64,000 nt of DNA from Simmondsia chinensis (Eukaryota > Streptophyta > Magnoliopsida > Caryophyllales > Simmondsiaceae), in contig JAGTTD010000015.1 in NCBI GenBank assembly GCA_018398585.1, positions 1,741,001 through 1,805,000 on the forward strand, given 5' to 3'. Below are positions 35,201 to 45,059 of this stretch, in pieces; within the stretch, counting starts at the first letter, position 1; every line of letters starts with the position of its first letter. A model generated the notes under the pieces. It did not search any database. It saw only the letters and a list, made by a program, of their open reading frames with translations, and had not been told where the DNA came from. A program made the translations under genes and the position numbers.

Positions 35201-37857
35201 AGTATCCCGACTTTTTTAATAGAAAGTACCGTAATCTTTTTTAATTAATAAAAAGAACCTTAAGTTTTTGCCATATTAAGAAAAAGACTTATAATTTTTT
35301 GTCGTATTAATAAAAGGTCTACTCTCCAGCGCGACGAGGCTACTTTTTTACTAATGCTAAAGTTAAATAATAAAAATACCCTTTAATAATTATACTTTTA
35401 AACAAATTATGTGAAAATAAATAGTTTCTATATAATAGAACATATCAAAATTTGTACTTAAAGTAAGAACAAATGTATAGAAGGGTACTTTTATTATTTT
35501 ACTACATCATTAATAAAAAAATACCACAACAGTTTTATCAATCGAAAATGACGTCATCAGCAGCGGGAATGAGAATGAAAGTTTTGTGAGAATATAAGAA
35601 AATTAAATCTACATCGTTGGATCTTAAGTAAGATTGACAAAATTGTTCTAAGAGGCTTATGTATCCGGAGTCCTACCACCACCCATCGATCACCACCACC
35701 ACCACCACTCCCGCCACCGATCTCTCTCTTTCCACCCATTTCAGATCCCTAACACCACTGCCACCACCTACCGCTGCCGCCACCCCTCTCCGCCATCCTC
35801 GCCACCGCTACCCATCTCTCTCTTTCCATCCCATCTCAAATCCCAACGGTCACCACCACGTTTAAAAAGGTCGTAGTTCTTTCTATTATTTTCAAAAATT
35901 TCAGATGCTAAAATATAAATAATCCTAATAAATACATTAAAAATACGAGTAAAATAAAATAAAATACCTTGGGAAGAAATTAGATAGAAACTGAACATGA
36001 GAATTGGTGGCCCTCTCAAAATCCTCAGTAGTTGCATGTGGGCCGTGTTCATGTCCTCCCATGTACACTACATACGACTACATTCCCATTTATTAATTAA
36101 TATACACGAATTGGGCGGATGGGTGTCAATGAAACAACTTTCCCAAAAATTTAAGCTGATGGGTGAAGACCCAGGAATAGTTTAATACTTTAACATGCCC
36201 CCTCACGCGAATGCCAATTAGGCTTGAAGCGTGGATAGTACACAAGCCCATCTCATGCCTTGTGCTTAAATATTTTTAATATTAAAAGTGACAGCTGCTG
36301 AGATTCAAACTCGTGACCTCTTGGTCAATAAGGCTCTAATACCACGTCAATGAACCAACTTTCCCAAAGGCTTAAGCTGATGGGTGAAGGCCCAGGAATA
36401 GTTTTATACTCTAACAATGGGAGGGCGGGGCACTTAGGGAGAAGTTCTTTTTTGTCGGACTTGACCTACCACTGACCTGTCCTTTTTTGTGCCATTTCCG
36501 TGGGATTCTCCTCGTGACATATAACATAGCTCATTAATATAACAATAACATTGTACAATATGTAGGGAATAACTCTATGAGAAGGTAAAAGATGAGGCAT
36601 GATTGCCTGGCGCTCCATGTACGAGGATTATTTTCTTGTTTTCTTTTTCTTTCTTTGGACATTTTACAGACTTTCTCTATTGTACTTTCGAGAATTTTTC
36701 TCCTCTTAATTATCCAAAAAAAAAAAAAAATCATGGGTGAATTTTGGGCCACGTGTTTGATTAACGTAGAGGATACATTTGATTGAAGTAGAGCAAGGGG
36801 TACTGTTAGGTAGAAGGAAGATCATCTAAAAATCATTTTTTAAAGTCAACATAATTTAGTGACCGAGGAGAACTCTAAAAATCATAGAATCCACTCGGGT
36901 TCAATCCTGATTCCCCGCAAAGGATATATGTTGCTTTCAAGATTTCCTCAAGTCTTGGCCGTCTATTATAATACAGGGTCAGGATTCGCCTCTCTTACGC
37001 TCTCACCCTCTCATAAGAATAAAACCTTATATATATATTTCTTACCTATCAAAAGGTAGAGTTTTTTATTTATTTTTTCTTGTTTATGATTTCTTATTTT
37101 TAATTGTTCTTAAATTAGGAAAAAATTAAAAATAAAATATTAAAAATAAGAAAAAATTATTTTCAAAACTTAATTTTTAGTTTCTTACGGACAAGCATGA
37201 TGGCCTTCTAATGCTTATAATGATATAGAATGACATATTTCTTAGATATGATAATTTTGAGTAATTTTATTTTTTATAATGTTAAAAGTTACCTTTTTCA
37301 TGTTTATATTGTTGAATTAGAAAATACTTTATATGTTTCAAATACTTTTTTCATTACTAATCAATTTAAACAATTTTTAAATTACCGTCAATAATTAATT
37401 TAAAAGCCATAAATATAAGAATATGTAAAATAAAATTTGTTTTAGTTGCATAACGGCGATTAAAGTAGAAATCCAATAGCCATATTAAGACACAGTAGAG
37501 AAAATCACAGTAAAAAATTAAAACAAAAAGATTCACTATTTCAAAGTCAATATACTTAATTATATTCATAATCTTTTTTTTTTCAAACAAAAAGTTTTAA
37601 AAAAGTCACAAATAAAAGCCATAAATCCATATTCTCCATACGAGTCTAATACAAAAAAGTTACGACATTGATTTTACAATGAAATTTATATTCGTTGTCA
37701 GAAAATTATAAAATTTGTTACTTCAACTGTGATTTTCAATCTTTTGCTGTAGTAATGTGGTACTAGAAAACGAAAAGTATGTAGAAATTACCTGTTTGAG
37801 TGCAAAAGATGAGGCGAAGAGAAGCCGAAGAAAGAAAAGAACAAAGAATTTCGCCAT
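26243..37857 (-). CDS. Subtilisin-like serine protease, SBT5/AIR3 type (copy B)
   Basis: Same 13-exon plan and the same exon lengths as copy A, 764 residues: 37857-37792, 36077-35968, 35107-35010, 33585-33421, 32594-32483, 31786-31608, 30891-30533, 30426-30332, 29493-29248, 28628-28514, 28045-27832, 27336-27013, 26454-26243. Catalytic Asp144 (NLDTGVWPES), His216 ([12 protein letters not shown]), Asn323 (GGNSGP) and Ser554 (GTSMSCPH) are kept, as are signal peptide, prodomain ([12 protein letters not shown]), PA insertion and C-terminal domain. Changes from A include D199 to N in the KSDGG segment, a GGGPEEYF loop instead of GSPPQEYF, and GEGLSMQVS instead of GKSMSMPMS after exon 7. These could affect substrate loops. 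No disabling lesion is visible. Confidence 0.95.
26651..26842. mobile_element. Tourist-like MITE, copy-B intron 12
   Basis: Ends TAAGGGCTTGTTTGATG and GCAAACAAGCCCTAA form a clear terminal inverted repeat with a TAA duplication. The orthologous worn copy is at 11276-11443 in copy A. Confidence 0.75.
29465..29680 (-). repeat. 106-bp tandem duplication of the exon-9 splice acceptor, copy B
   Basis: GGTCCAAGGAGC(C/G)TTCCATG begins at 29465 and again at 29571 (period 106 bp), and similarity continues to CCCAGCCCC(A/G)AAACATGAG. The unit covers the first 29 bases of exon 9, its acceptor and adjoining intron 8. The upstream copy keeps a GAAG acceptor at 29599/29600. If used, the frame meets TAA at 29541-29539 after 19 codons. 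Copy A has only one unit. Confidence 0.85.
29700..29985. repeat. hAT-like remnant, copy-B intron 8
   Basis: TTAGGGATAGCAATAGGGCG at the left resembles the TAAAGATGGCAATGGGGCGG end of the element at 42773-43212. The interior shares GGGTA/TACCC-rich wording. It is absent at the same place in copy A. Confidence 0.45.
31020..31400 (-). pseudogene. LINE fragment with internal tandem duplication, copy-B intron 6
   Basis: Counterpart of 16256-16560 in copy A. In copy B a 106-bp unit is present twice: GATCGAAATCATAGCC starts at 31171 and GATTGAAACCATAGCC at 31277, both running to CTTGGGCGAA(C/G)CCACAT. The second unit resembles copy A more closely. Confidence 0.65.
33831..34117 (-). mobile_element. 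Full-length 5S-headed SINE, copy-B intron 3
   Basis: Element 33847-34101 between perfect 16-bp repeats TAAAATATTTAACTTT (33831-33846, 34102-34117). The minus strand has CCGGATCCCATTAGAACTCC, a worn A box (GAAGTTAAAAGTGCTTCGG), CAGGATGGGTGACCTCCTGG and the Au-like body. It is absent from copy A, so it inserted after the duplication. Confidence 0.9.
35655..35870. repeat. CCA/GCC-rich insert, copy-B intron 2
   Basis: A GC-rich island in AT-rich intron: repeated CACCACCACC and two related blocks (TCTCTCTTTCCACCCATTTC and TCTCTCTTTCCATCCCATCT), about 120 bp apart. It is missing from intron 2 of copy A. Short open frames run through it but have no start context or family signature. It may be exonic sequence captured by a mobile element. 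Confidence 0.4.
36119..36421 (-). mobile_element. Complete 293-bp miniature LTR retrotransposon (SMART/TRIM-like), copy-B intron 1
   Basis: Element 36124-36416 is flanked by perfect 5-bp duplications ATGGG (36119-36123, 36417-36421). Read on the minus strand, a 72-bp 5' LTR (36416-36345; TGTTAGAGTATAAAAC...) abuts TGGTATTAGAGCC (36344-36332), one base away from the usual initiator tRNA-Met primer site TGGTATCAGAGC. About 135 bp of non-coding internal DNA follow, then purine tract GAGGGGGCA and a 72-bp 3' LTR (36195-36124; TGTTAAAG...TTGACA). It encodes nothing, so it depends on a partner for its proteins. It is absent from copy A. Confidence 0.9.
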
Positions 37858-37913
37858 GGTTACTATAACGAATTAAAACAAGAAATTACATAAACTAGAG
37901 GGTTATGAGATTA

Positions 37914-37923
37914 TATTTATACA
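37914..37923 (-). promoter_or_regulatory. Putative TATA box of subtilase copy B
   Basis: TGTATAAATA on the minus strand, 57 bp upstream of the start codon, in sequence homologous to the copy-A promoter. Confidence 0.55.
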
Positions 37924-38701
37924 GCACGGGAAAATAGAGTTTAAATATGAAAATAGTTCTGCTCCCATAAAATCTCTAGGAATCTTAACTAATCTAATAG
38001 AATCTTAAATAATTAAATTACAAAAAAACTAAATAATTCATTTATAAAGCTATTTATCCAAGAACAAAATGCCAAAGTTGCATATCTTGAAAAAATTGTA
38101 ATTTTGCAAATTAATTATTAAATATATGTTCATTAAGTGAAATATATGTTACATCAATCCAATTAAAGTTTATTTATTTTTATTTATATGTAAAATTGAA
38201 AATAATTTTATATTTATATATATTTTATAATTATATTAATTAAAAAAAGCGATGTATTCTATTTCTTATTTCTTATCATAAATTAAATGGAACTTATCAA
38301 ATATGTATTTTAGGTACTGTGATATTTGAAGATTTTCTAGCAATCTAAAGAATTTCAGCTAAAAAATGTTGACGCGCCATATGGTTTTGGCCATGTATAT
38401 GCGTCATATCAACAAACGACCAGATTTCAAAGGTACTAAAATGTGCCATATATAATCTAGCAAATATTATTAGTATATATTGAAATATTTATATGATAAT
38501 ATAATAAGATTATCTTTTATTAATAAAACCTGAACTATTAAAAAAAAAATTTTGAAATATTGGAATGCCTGAATAACAAACAACCATATTTCAAGGTACT
38601 AAAAGGGATAAATAATTATCTAATTTTTATATTTTCTATTATATATAATTTAAAGTATGTCATACTATATATATATTATTTATGAAATTTTTCTAAATTT
38701 G

Positions 38702-38940
38702 AACATAGAAAAGACAAATTAAGTAAATTAGAGGGTCATGAGACTATATTTTATAGCATTAGGAAAAATACAATTTAAGATATGAAAATAGTTATACTCG
38801 AAAAACTCTCGAAATTTTAACTAATCCGATAGAATCTTAAAAAGCAGAAAAACTAAATTATAATTAATTTATAGAATTATTTATCCAAAAATAAATGCCA
38901 AATTTGTGTCTACAAAAATTTGTAACTTTTGTACAGTAAT
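38702..38940 (-). promoter_or_regulatory. Orphan third copy of the subtilase promoter
   Basis: AAATTAGAGGGTCATGAGAC, TATGAAAATAGTTATACT and TTATCCAAAAATAAATGCCA align with 22450-22680 (copy A) and 37895-38100 (copy B). The TATA-like segment is at 38747-38755. The text is nearer to copy A at several sites (for example GTTATACT). No first exon follows; the minus strand leads straight into the copy-B upstream region. It looks like the remnant of a third tandem unit. Confidence 0.7.
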
Positions 38941-39149
38941 AAGGCTGCATTTGATTCAGCTTTTTACATCTTTTTTATAACTTAAATAGAAAGACAAAAA
39001 AACTATTTTATAACTAAGTAGAAAAATATACAAAATTGGATTTTTTTTCACACCTTATTTCAGAAATATGTTTTAAAAATATCATATTAATATTAAATAT
39101 TCATCACAATGACCTAGTTTTACTTACAATCACCACCCCACCTATCACC

Positions 39150-39907
39150 ACCCTTTTTACGCTCATGACATGCTTGAGGCTAAACCTGTACAAACTCCCC
39201 TACCAGCTCGGGCACAACCGTATGTGGCTGATGGGTCTCTCCTACCTGACCTGACTGAGTTCCGTAGTGCGGTGGGTGCACTTCAGTATCTCACCATGAC
39301 CTGCCCGGACATTGCTTTTGCTGTCAACTGTGTCTCTCAGTTCATGCACGCTCCCACTACTTCCCATTGGCAGATGGTTAAACGCATTCTTCGATACCTG
39401 AAGCTCACGCCTGACCATGGTCTCACTATAGCTCTAGGTTCCTGCACCACTGTTACTGCATGTGCTGATGCTGACTGGGATGGTTGTCCTAACACTCATC
39501 GATGCCCCAACCTCATCTCCTGGCGCGCTAAGAAGCAGCCCACTATTGCCAAGTCTTCCACTGAGTTGGAATACCGCGCTGTTGCCAAAGTCGTCACTGA
39601 ATGTGATTGGATCCGGTATCTCATGCGTGACCTTGGCCTGCGTCACTCTGGTCCGATTTTGGTGTACTGTGATAACGTGTCTGCTACTTACTTAGCTGCT
39701 AATCCCATCTCCAATGATTGAAGCAAGCATGTTGATGTTGACTTTCACTATGTTCGTGAGAAGGTTGTTAAAGGTGATATCCAGGTTCGATACACTCCTA
39801 CCACCCAATAGGTTGCTGACATATTCACCAAAGGGTTGGCCACTGATCGCTTCCGCTACCATAAAGCCAATCTGCACGCCGGTCCCCCTCGCTCAGATTG
39901 AGGGGGC
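39150..39907 (+). pseudogene. Ty1/Copia retrotransposon pol 3' end (RNase H)
   Basis: One frame encodes the end of the reverse transcriptase (AVGALQYLTMTCPDIAFAV) and RNase H with its acidic residues in ADADWDG, STELEYRA and YCDNVSA, then VADIFTKGL. Two in-frame stops, TGA at 39719 and TAG at 39809, stand where family members have sense codons and fit C-to-T decay. The frame closes with a natural stop at 39899-39901, followed by polypurine tract AGGGGGCG. The rest of gag-pol is absent upstream. Confidence 0.9.
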
Positions 39908-39908
39908 G

Positions 39909-40065
39909 TATTAGGGATATTTTAGGGATATTATATATATATTCTGATTTTGTCTGATTTTGTCCTGAGTTTATTCCGATAATATTCTGTAATTATTCTT
40001 GTACTTTTTACTCTAAATATATGTCTCAGCACCCTATTGGGCATGCTCCATAACTCCTATTCTCA
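39909..40065 (+). mobile_element. Copia LTR, possibly followed by a primer-binding site
   Basis: Directly after the purine tract, TATTAGGGATATTTTAGG begins what should be the 3' LTR (TG start mutated to TA). It contains a TATA-like CTCTAAATATATG and ends near CTATTCTCA. The next bases, TAGTATCGCATTG, weakly resemble a tRNA-Met primer site, which would make this LTR an internal junction of two elements. Confidence 0.5.
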
Positions 40066-41070
40066 TAGTATCGCATTGTGGCAAAAGCCACTGTCCTAAA
40101 AGACGATTTCACCGCTGCTCCGGTGCAAGCAATAGTATCGTCGGCCGTCCTCTACGACTAATGCGGTCCGACCCTTAACGTAGACTTATTAATTGTCGGG
40201 TAGGAGAGCCTGCAAACTTTGTTCAATGGAAGAGAAAGACAAAAATGGAAAGAGAGAGAGAGATTGGTATGTTGTTGTTCTTGCCAATGTATGTACTGAA
40301 ATGGTGTAGAGCAGGGGTATTTATACCGGTGCAAGGTATCGAAAAAAACGGTAATAAGGAATTGGAAAACTGGCTGCAATGAATTCCAGCAGCCATAAAC
40401 GGTAACAAGGCATTAAAACACCGGCTGCAATGACCGAAACATAAATATATCCATTAAGAAAAAAATCACCCACATCCACACCCAAGCACGGCATGGGGCG
40501 GCAGGCAGCTTGCACATGTGGTCCCCATCATTCTGTCACCCTTGACTTAATTTAAGAGGTTAAGTGGCATATCTATATTTAAACTATGTCATTCCTAGCT
40601 ATTTTTTTTTATGTGGGATAGAACTTTCTCGTAAGATTCAAGATTAACTTGTATCATTTTTTTTTCAACAGCTATTATATAATTATTCTTATGAATTGGA
40701 AACAAAAATGATAACTTTTTCATTTTGGTCAGTTCCTTCAGGTTCTGTCCCTATAGGCATATGCCGACTCTTGTATTGCAACTTCTTCTTATTAATTATA
40801 GAAAAAAATATGATTATGCTTATGAACCAATAATACTATTATTGGTTCATAAACATAATTATATAATATACTAATTGTTAAATTTCACCAGGTCTTTATA
40901 TTTGATCCACGGAATTTGGTATACATGATATTCAGTTATAAACTCAAATCCTAAAACCAATTGGCTGTAGGTGGAGTAGCCCACTAACTTGTATATTGAT
41001 ATCTTTTTTCATATAACTCTTACGTGGGATTCACGTTTGATTCAAATGTGGAGTTCTTAACAATTATAAA
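40066..41070. other. Gene-free stretch including the empty SINE site
   Basis: No coding sequence supported. At 40843-40892 the sequence matches the flanks of the composite SINE at 24281-24661 but lacks the element. 40070-40560 may be 5' internal sequence of a Copia element; I cannot prove it. Confidence 0.45.
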
Positions 41071-41079
41071 AATTACAGT

Positions 41080-41205
41080 AGCCACAGCCCAGTGCCACAA
41101 GGGCTACCGCATAAGCAGGGTTCCGGGGGTGGATGTACACAGCTTTCCCCCTTTAAGATGCTACTCTTAAGGGAGGCTGTTTCCTGGAACTCAGAACCTA
41201 TGGAG
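41080..41205 (-). mobile_element. SINE body without 5S head
   Basis: Plus-orientation text CCCAGTGCCACAAGGGCTAC, CATAAGCAGGGTTCCGGG and GGGAGGCTGTTTCC is the reverse of the common body. No clear target duplication. Confidence 0.75.
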
Positions 41206-41362
41206 AGTGTCATCATGAAAACATAGTATTCCAGAAGCATGAAAATTATTATATTATATTTTGTTTTGGTAATATGCATTAGTATGAGAATGGATGGTTG
41301 GGAGTAAAGGAGTTTTTTTACAATCAAGTTCTAATATTTCTCTTTGATTATATAAAATGTTT

Positions 41363-41590
41363 ACCTAAGAGGATATCAACACGCAAACACTGGATTTCAT
41401 TATAACTTCGAAGTTAAGCGTGTTTGAGCAAGAATAGTACCAAGATGGGTGACCTTCTGGGAAGTCCTTGTGTTGCACCCTTTAGGTTGGTGGTTCTCGG
41501 AAACAGCCTTCCTTCAGGAGCTGAAGGGGGAAGACTGCGTACATCCACCCACGACCCTATTTAGATGAGAGCCTTTGAGCCCTGTAAATG
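41363..41590 (+). mobile_element. 5S-headed SINE
   Basis: Starts AGAGGATATCAACACGC, then CGAAGTTAAGCGTGTTTG, CAAGATGGGTGACCTTCTGG, GTCCTTGTGTTGCACCC, the Au-like body (GGAAACAGCCTTCC) and a short T-rich end. Near full length with a deletion in the CCTGAAG region. Confidence 0.8.
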
Positions 41591-42027
41591 TTATTTTTTT
41601 ATTATATAAAATTTTATTTAAATTTTATTTTTCTGACTTTTTAAGATGCAAAATTATTAATTAAATTTTTACAATCAAGTTCTTCTAACATTTCTTTTTC
41701 AATTGATAATACAGTCAATTTATTCAATCTTTATTAGCACATTGTTGATCTATGTAAGATTTTATTAATTTTAGTTTCAAAAAATTTATTTCTGCAGAAG
41801 TGACATTTACCGAAATTATTAACATTATTCTATAAATAATATATGCATTTGGAAAAGAATCAAATTTTCTTATACGATTGAGATTGTCAATTAAAACGGT
41901 ATCTTTCATTTGTAGAATTTCTTCTAAAACTTTTAATTCTAAAAATAAATTTAAACTATCAATATCTGAGCAATTAAGCATTCAAGACTAAGGCAATGTT
42001 CTTTTACACTATCATTAATAGGGGTGT

Positions 42028-42500
42028 AGGGCTTACGAGGCCTCGCGGGCCTGCTTGTCATAAAGCTCGAAAAGCATGGCTCGCTTTAAGCTCGAGCCGA
42101 GCCGAGCCGAGCCGAGCTGCCTTGTTTAGCTTTTTGAGCCAAGCTCGAGCCTGGTGAAGCTCGAGCTCGTAGGCTCACGAGCCTAGACGAGCCTAAGCGA
42201 GCTTCTTTAATGTAATATATTTGCTTAAATATTATCCAATGAAACAATATTAGAGCCTAAATGAGCCAAGCTCGAACTTAAACGAGTCCAAATGAACCTA
42301 TATTGAGCTTAAATTAGCCGAAATATTGCAATCTTAATTTGAAACTTGCTGAGCTTAGATTGAGCCGAGTCGAACCCAAGCTTCTGACGAGCCGAGTTTG
42401 AGCCTGAATTTTCAAAGCTAAATGAGCTTCGAGCTGAGCTAAAACTAACGAGCCAAGCCTCAAGCTTGACGGGCTCGGACTCTACTCGACTCAAATAGCA
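42028..42500. repeat. GAGCTC/GAGCC-rich element 1
   Basis: Starts near ATAGGGGTGTAGGGCTTACG. Filled with overlapping GAGCC, AAGCTCGAGC and GCTCGAGCT words that can pair with each other on both strands. No coding potential. Related elements occur at 44180, 55648, 56750 and 59523. Confidence 0.65.
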
Positions 42501-42772
42501 ACCTCAAATTTTCACTGTTAAGTAAAAAACCCGAAATATTTTCATCTATTTTAAATTAATTTACGTTAGAGGGAAAAAAAATAAATAAAATAAAGGGATT
42601 TATTAGTATTTAGTTCGGTAGGTGAGTTCATTGTTATTTATATTGACTTTTAATTTTTTTTGTCACATTACCTTTACTTATAAATCATAATTAATATCAA
42701 ATTATGGGGCCTACAAAATTTGGGGCCCAAAGCCCTTGCTTTATGGGCTTTACATTGGAGCCCTAGTTTTGC

Positions 42773-43212
42773 GTAAAGATGGCAATGGGGCGGATAAAAT
42801 TTGCTACTTACAGGTGGCGGGTGTAGGTATAAGTGAGGCGGATAGTGGGTATAGGTTGGGTGTACCCACCCGGTACTCGCCACGGGTATGGGGCAGATAC
42901 GGGTATAGTTTTGTACCTGCCCCATGCTGTCCCTCTCCGCCCCATCTCATACCCACCATACTCGCTTCATTTTGTACATAGTTTACTTTTAAATTAAAAA
43001 ATACATGCTTAAATTCAATAATTCAAATTATTTATTTGTGTTATAAAACAATATAATTAATTTTTAAAAATAGTATTAAATAACTAATATGAGCGGGTAT
43101 AGACAATTGTTTTCTACATGCATTAGGGAGGGTATGGAGCGGGTAATTGATACCCACGGATAATGGGGCGGTTATGGGCACTTGTATGTAGGAGGCACCC
43201 CTGTCGTCCCTA
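42773..43212. mobile_element. hAT-like non-autonomous element, GGGTA/TACCC-rich
   Basis: Left end TAAAGATGGCAATGGGGCGG and right end CCCCTGTCGTCCCTAA are an imperfect inverted repeat. Inside are CGGGTATGGGG and TACCCACC-type words in both orientations. No transposase. Confidence 0.6.
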
Positions 43213-43441
43213 ATTTAGAGTTTGACCCTAAACCTATTTAGTAGGGCTTAACCTCAGCCGTATTGAGCCAAAATTTAGCTTAAAGTGAGATGAATTATCA
43301 TCAGAATTTTAAAATTATTCCGATCCAACTTACAATAAAAAAATCTTATAACCTAGATCAATTTTAAAAAGAAAGTTTAAAGTTCAAAATAATTTAACTT
43401 ATTCCGATCCGACTTACCCAAATAATTTTACATACGGTAAG

Positions 43442-43570
43442 GAAGTTCTATGAATTGTCCAAAAGGACAACTCTCCCCAAATCTCCTTAACTTCTCCCCA
43501 TAATAAAAGTGGAATTCGATCCCTGGTCCTAGAAACTATCCTGAAACTTTATGATGTAGCATAGTTTTAT
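43442..43570 (-). mobile_element. tRNA-derived SINE (older copy)
   Basis: The minus strand carries a pol III B-box-like GGGATCGAATTCC and downstream GGGGAGAAGTTAAGGAGAT and GTCCTTTTGGACAATTCA. It aligns with the better copy at 48655-48806. Confidence 0.6.
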
Positions 43571-43674
43571 TCGGTTTTAGTTTTAATTCATCCTTATTTT
43601 TATGATAGTAGTTTCCCACTTAAATTATGATTTATTTTATTATATTTGATCTCTTTTTTGTTGGACAAAGGAAG

Positions 43675-43985
43675 CTCGAAGGCGCTCTATAGATTCCGAT
43701 TAGTTACAAGTGAAGACAAAAGTCCAGGGGCAGGAAAACCAAACCAATCATGGAAACAGTTCCCCAATCTATGCATCAATGCCACAACATAGGCAGACCT
43801 ATTAGCTACTCTAGGACACTAAGAAAAACGAGCAATATAAAATGAACAAGCATCAGTTTAATATCATAAACAATAGATAAAATATCACAAGGAGCCTGGG
43901 ATTCAGAAGATAGAGTCTGAATCACTTCCAAATAGTCTGATTTAAAGATGACGTTGGTTGCGTCAACCTGTTACTATCTATTAGT
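43675..43985 (-). pseudogene. LINE RNase H domain and 3' end
   Basis: The minus strand translates as NVIFKSDYLEVIQTLSSES, then after a frameshift near 43860 CPRVANRSAYVVALMHRLG and a stop. This is the plant LINE C-terminal RNase H pattern (S/TD-x-x-x-V...RVAN-x-x-A). A TAG replaces the usual Trp just before CPRVAN. The end CTTTGTCCAACAAAAAAG resembles a LINE 3' terminus. Confidence 0.75.
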
Positions 43986-44179
43986 ATCACAACTTGTTAT
44001 TTAAAAACTCAACTTTATTTTTTTAGAAACTGATAATTAATGAATTATAAAGGTCTATTTATATAAAAATTGAAAGCCTAAGATACTAATAGATCAAATA
44101 TAATTTGATTTAAAAAATACTGAATTGTGATGCTTTGACAATATATTTTTCTTCTATGTGTTTTGGTTTGGCTTGTTCT

Positions 44180-44345
44180 TTGTAGGCGGTCTCATTTAGT
44201 AAACGAGTTGTGAGCACAGATATGCGGCTCGGTTAGATAAATGATACCAATATCGAGCTGATCTCATTTAATTAACGAGCTGAGAGCCAAGCCAAGTCGA
44301 GCCAAGCCGGTCAAGCTGTGGTTCGGCTCGGTCATTTGCAGCCCT
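44180..44345. repeat. GAGCC-rich element 2
   Basis: Contains GAGCCAAGCCAAGTCGAGCC and ends GGCTCGGTCATTTGCAGCCC, close to the right ends of the other GAGCTC elements. Left end not found. Confidence 0.5.
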
Positions 44346-44847
44346 AGTTTTGTAGTTGCATTCCTTGGTTGTTTTGCTTTTTCTTTGCCCTGGAATGTTA
44401 CATTTTGTGGGGCTGTAATCAATTATCGGAAAAACGTATTTTTAGTTTGGTTAGGTGAGAAAGGAAATCAAGCCAAACCAAAAATACATAGAAGAAAAAT
44501 ATATTATCGGAGAGTCATAACGCCATGCTTAGCTATCAATTCAGTATTTTTTAAAATTAATTTTAGAATTTGGTTATTTTTTAGTACAAAAGTTAGAGTT
44601 AGATTATTTTTTGGCAGAAAAGTTAGAGTGGGTTATTTTTTAATTAAAAGATAGAGTTTGATTATTTTTTGATATATTGATATATAATTAAATTATTTTT
44701 AGATTAATTATGGTTTTACTAAATGAGTTAGCTAATCACTTCAAACTCACAATATAATTACAGTATTTGTTTAATACGATTGTCTTTTTTTTTTTTTTTG
44801 ATCAATTTAATACAATTGTCATTTTAAACAATAACGAAATATTAAGA

Positions 44848-45045
44848 AAACTTTTTTTTTTTTTTTTTTTTTTTGTTGCTAACAAGGAACCGAGTTACCT
44901 GGTAAATCCGGCTCATGCGGTGATCCACACACCATAAAAGTCAGTTAAGTTAAGTATTCCTCCTCGAGAAGTTCAAGGGAAAAATCGAACTCTAGATCTT
45001 TTGGCTTAAAGCAATACTCTATCCCCTCTCTTGCCTCTGATGTAC
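44848..45045 (-). mobile_element. tRNA-derived SINE with poly(A) tail
   Basis: On the minus strand GGGATAGAGTATTGCTTT and TCTAGAGTTCGATTTTTC read like tRNA A- and B-box regions. About 150 nt of body follow, then an A tract of about 24 (T run at 44851-44874). A short TATTAA(A/G)AAA repeat flanks both ends. It differs from both other SINE types here. Confidence 0.55.
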
Positions 45046-45059
45046 CTATATTAAAAATT

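Noticed and set aside
35659..35865. Protein-coding gene in the CCA-rich insert
   Set aside because: Low-complexity Pro/His/Thr frame, open on both strands, without start context or conserved motif.
36845..36990. tRNA gene or further tRNA-derived SINE
   Set aside because: GGGTTCAATCCTGA resembles a B box, but I could not find a convincing A box, cloverleaf, tail or target duplication.
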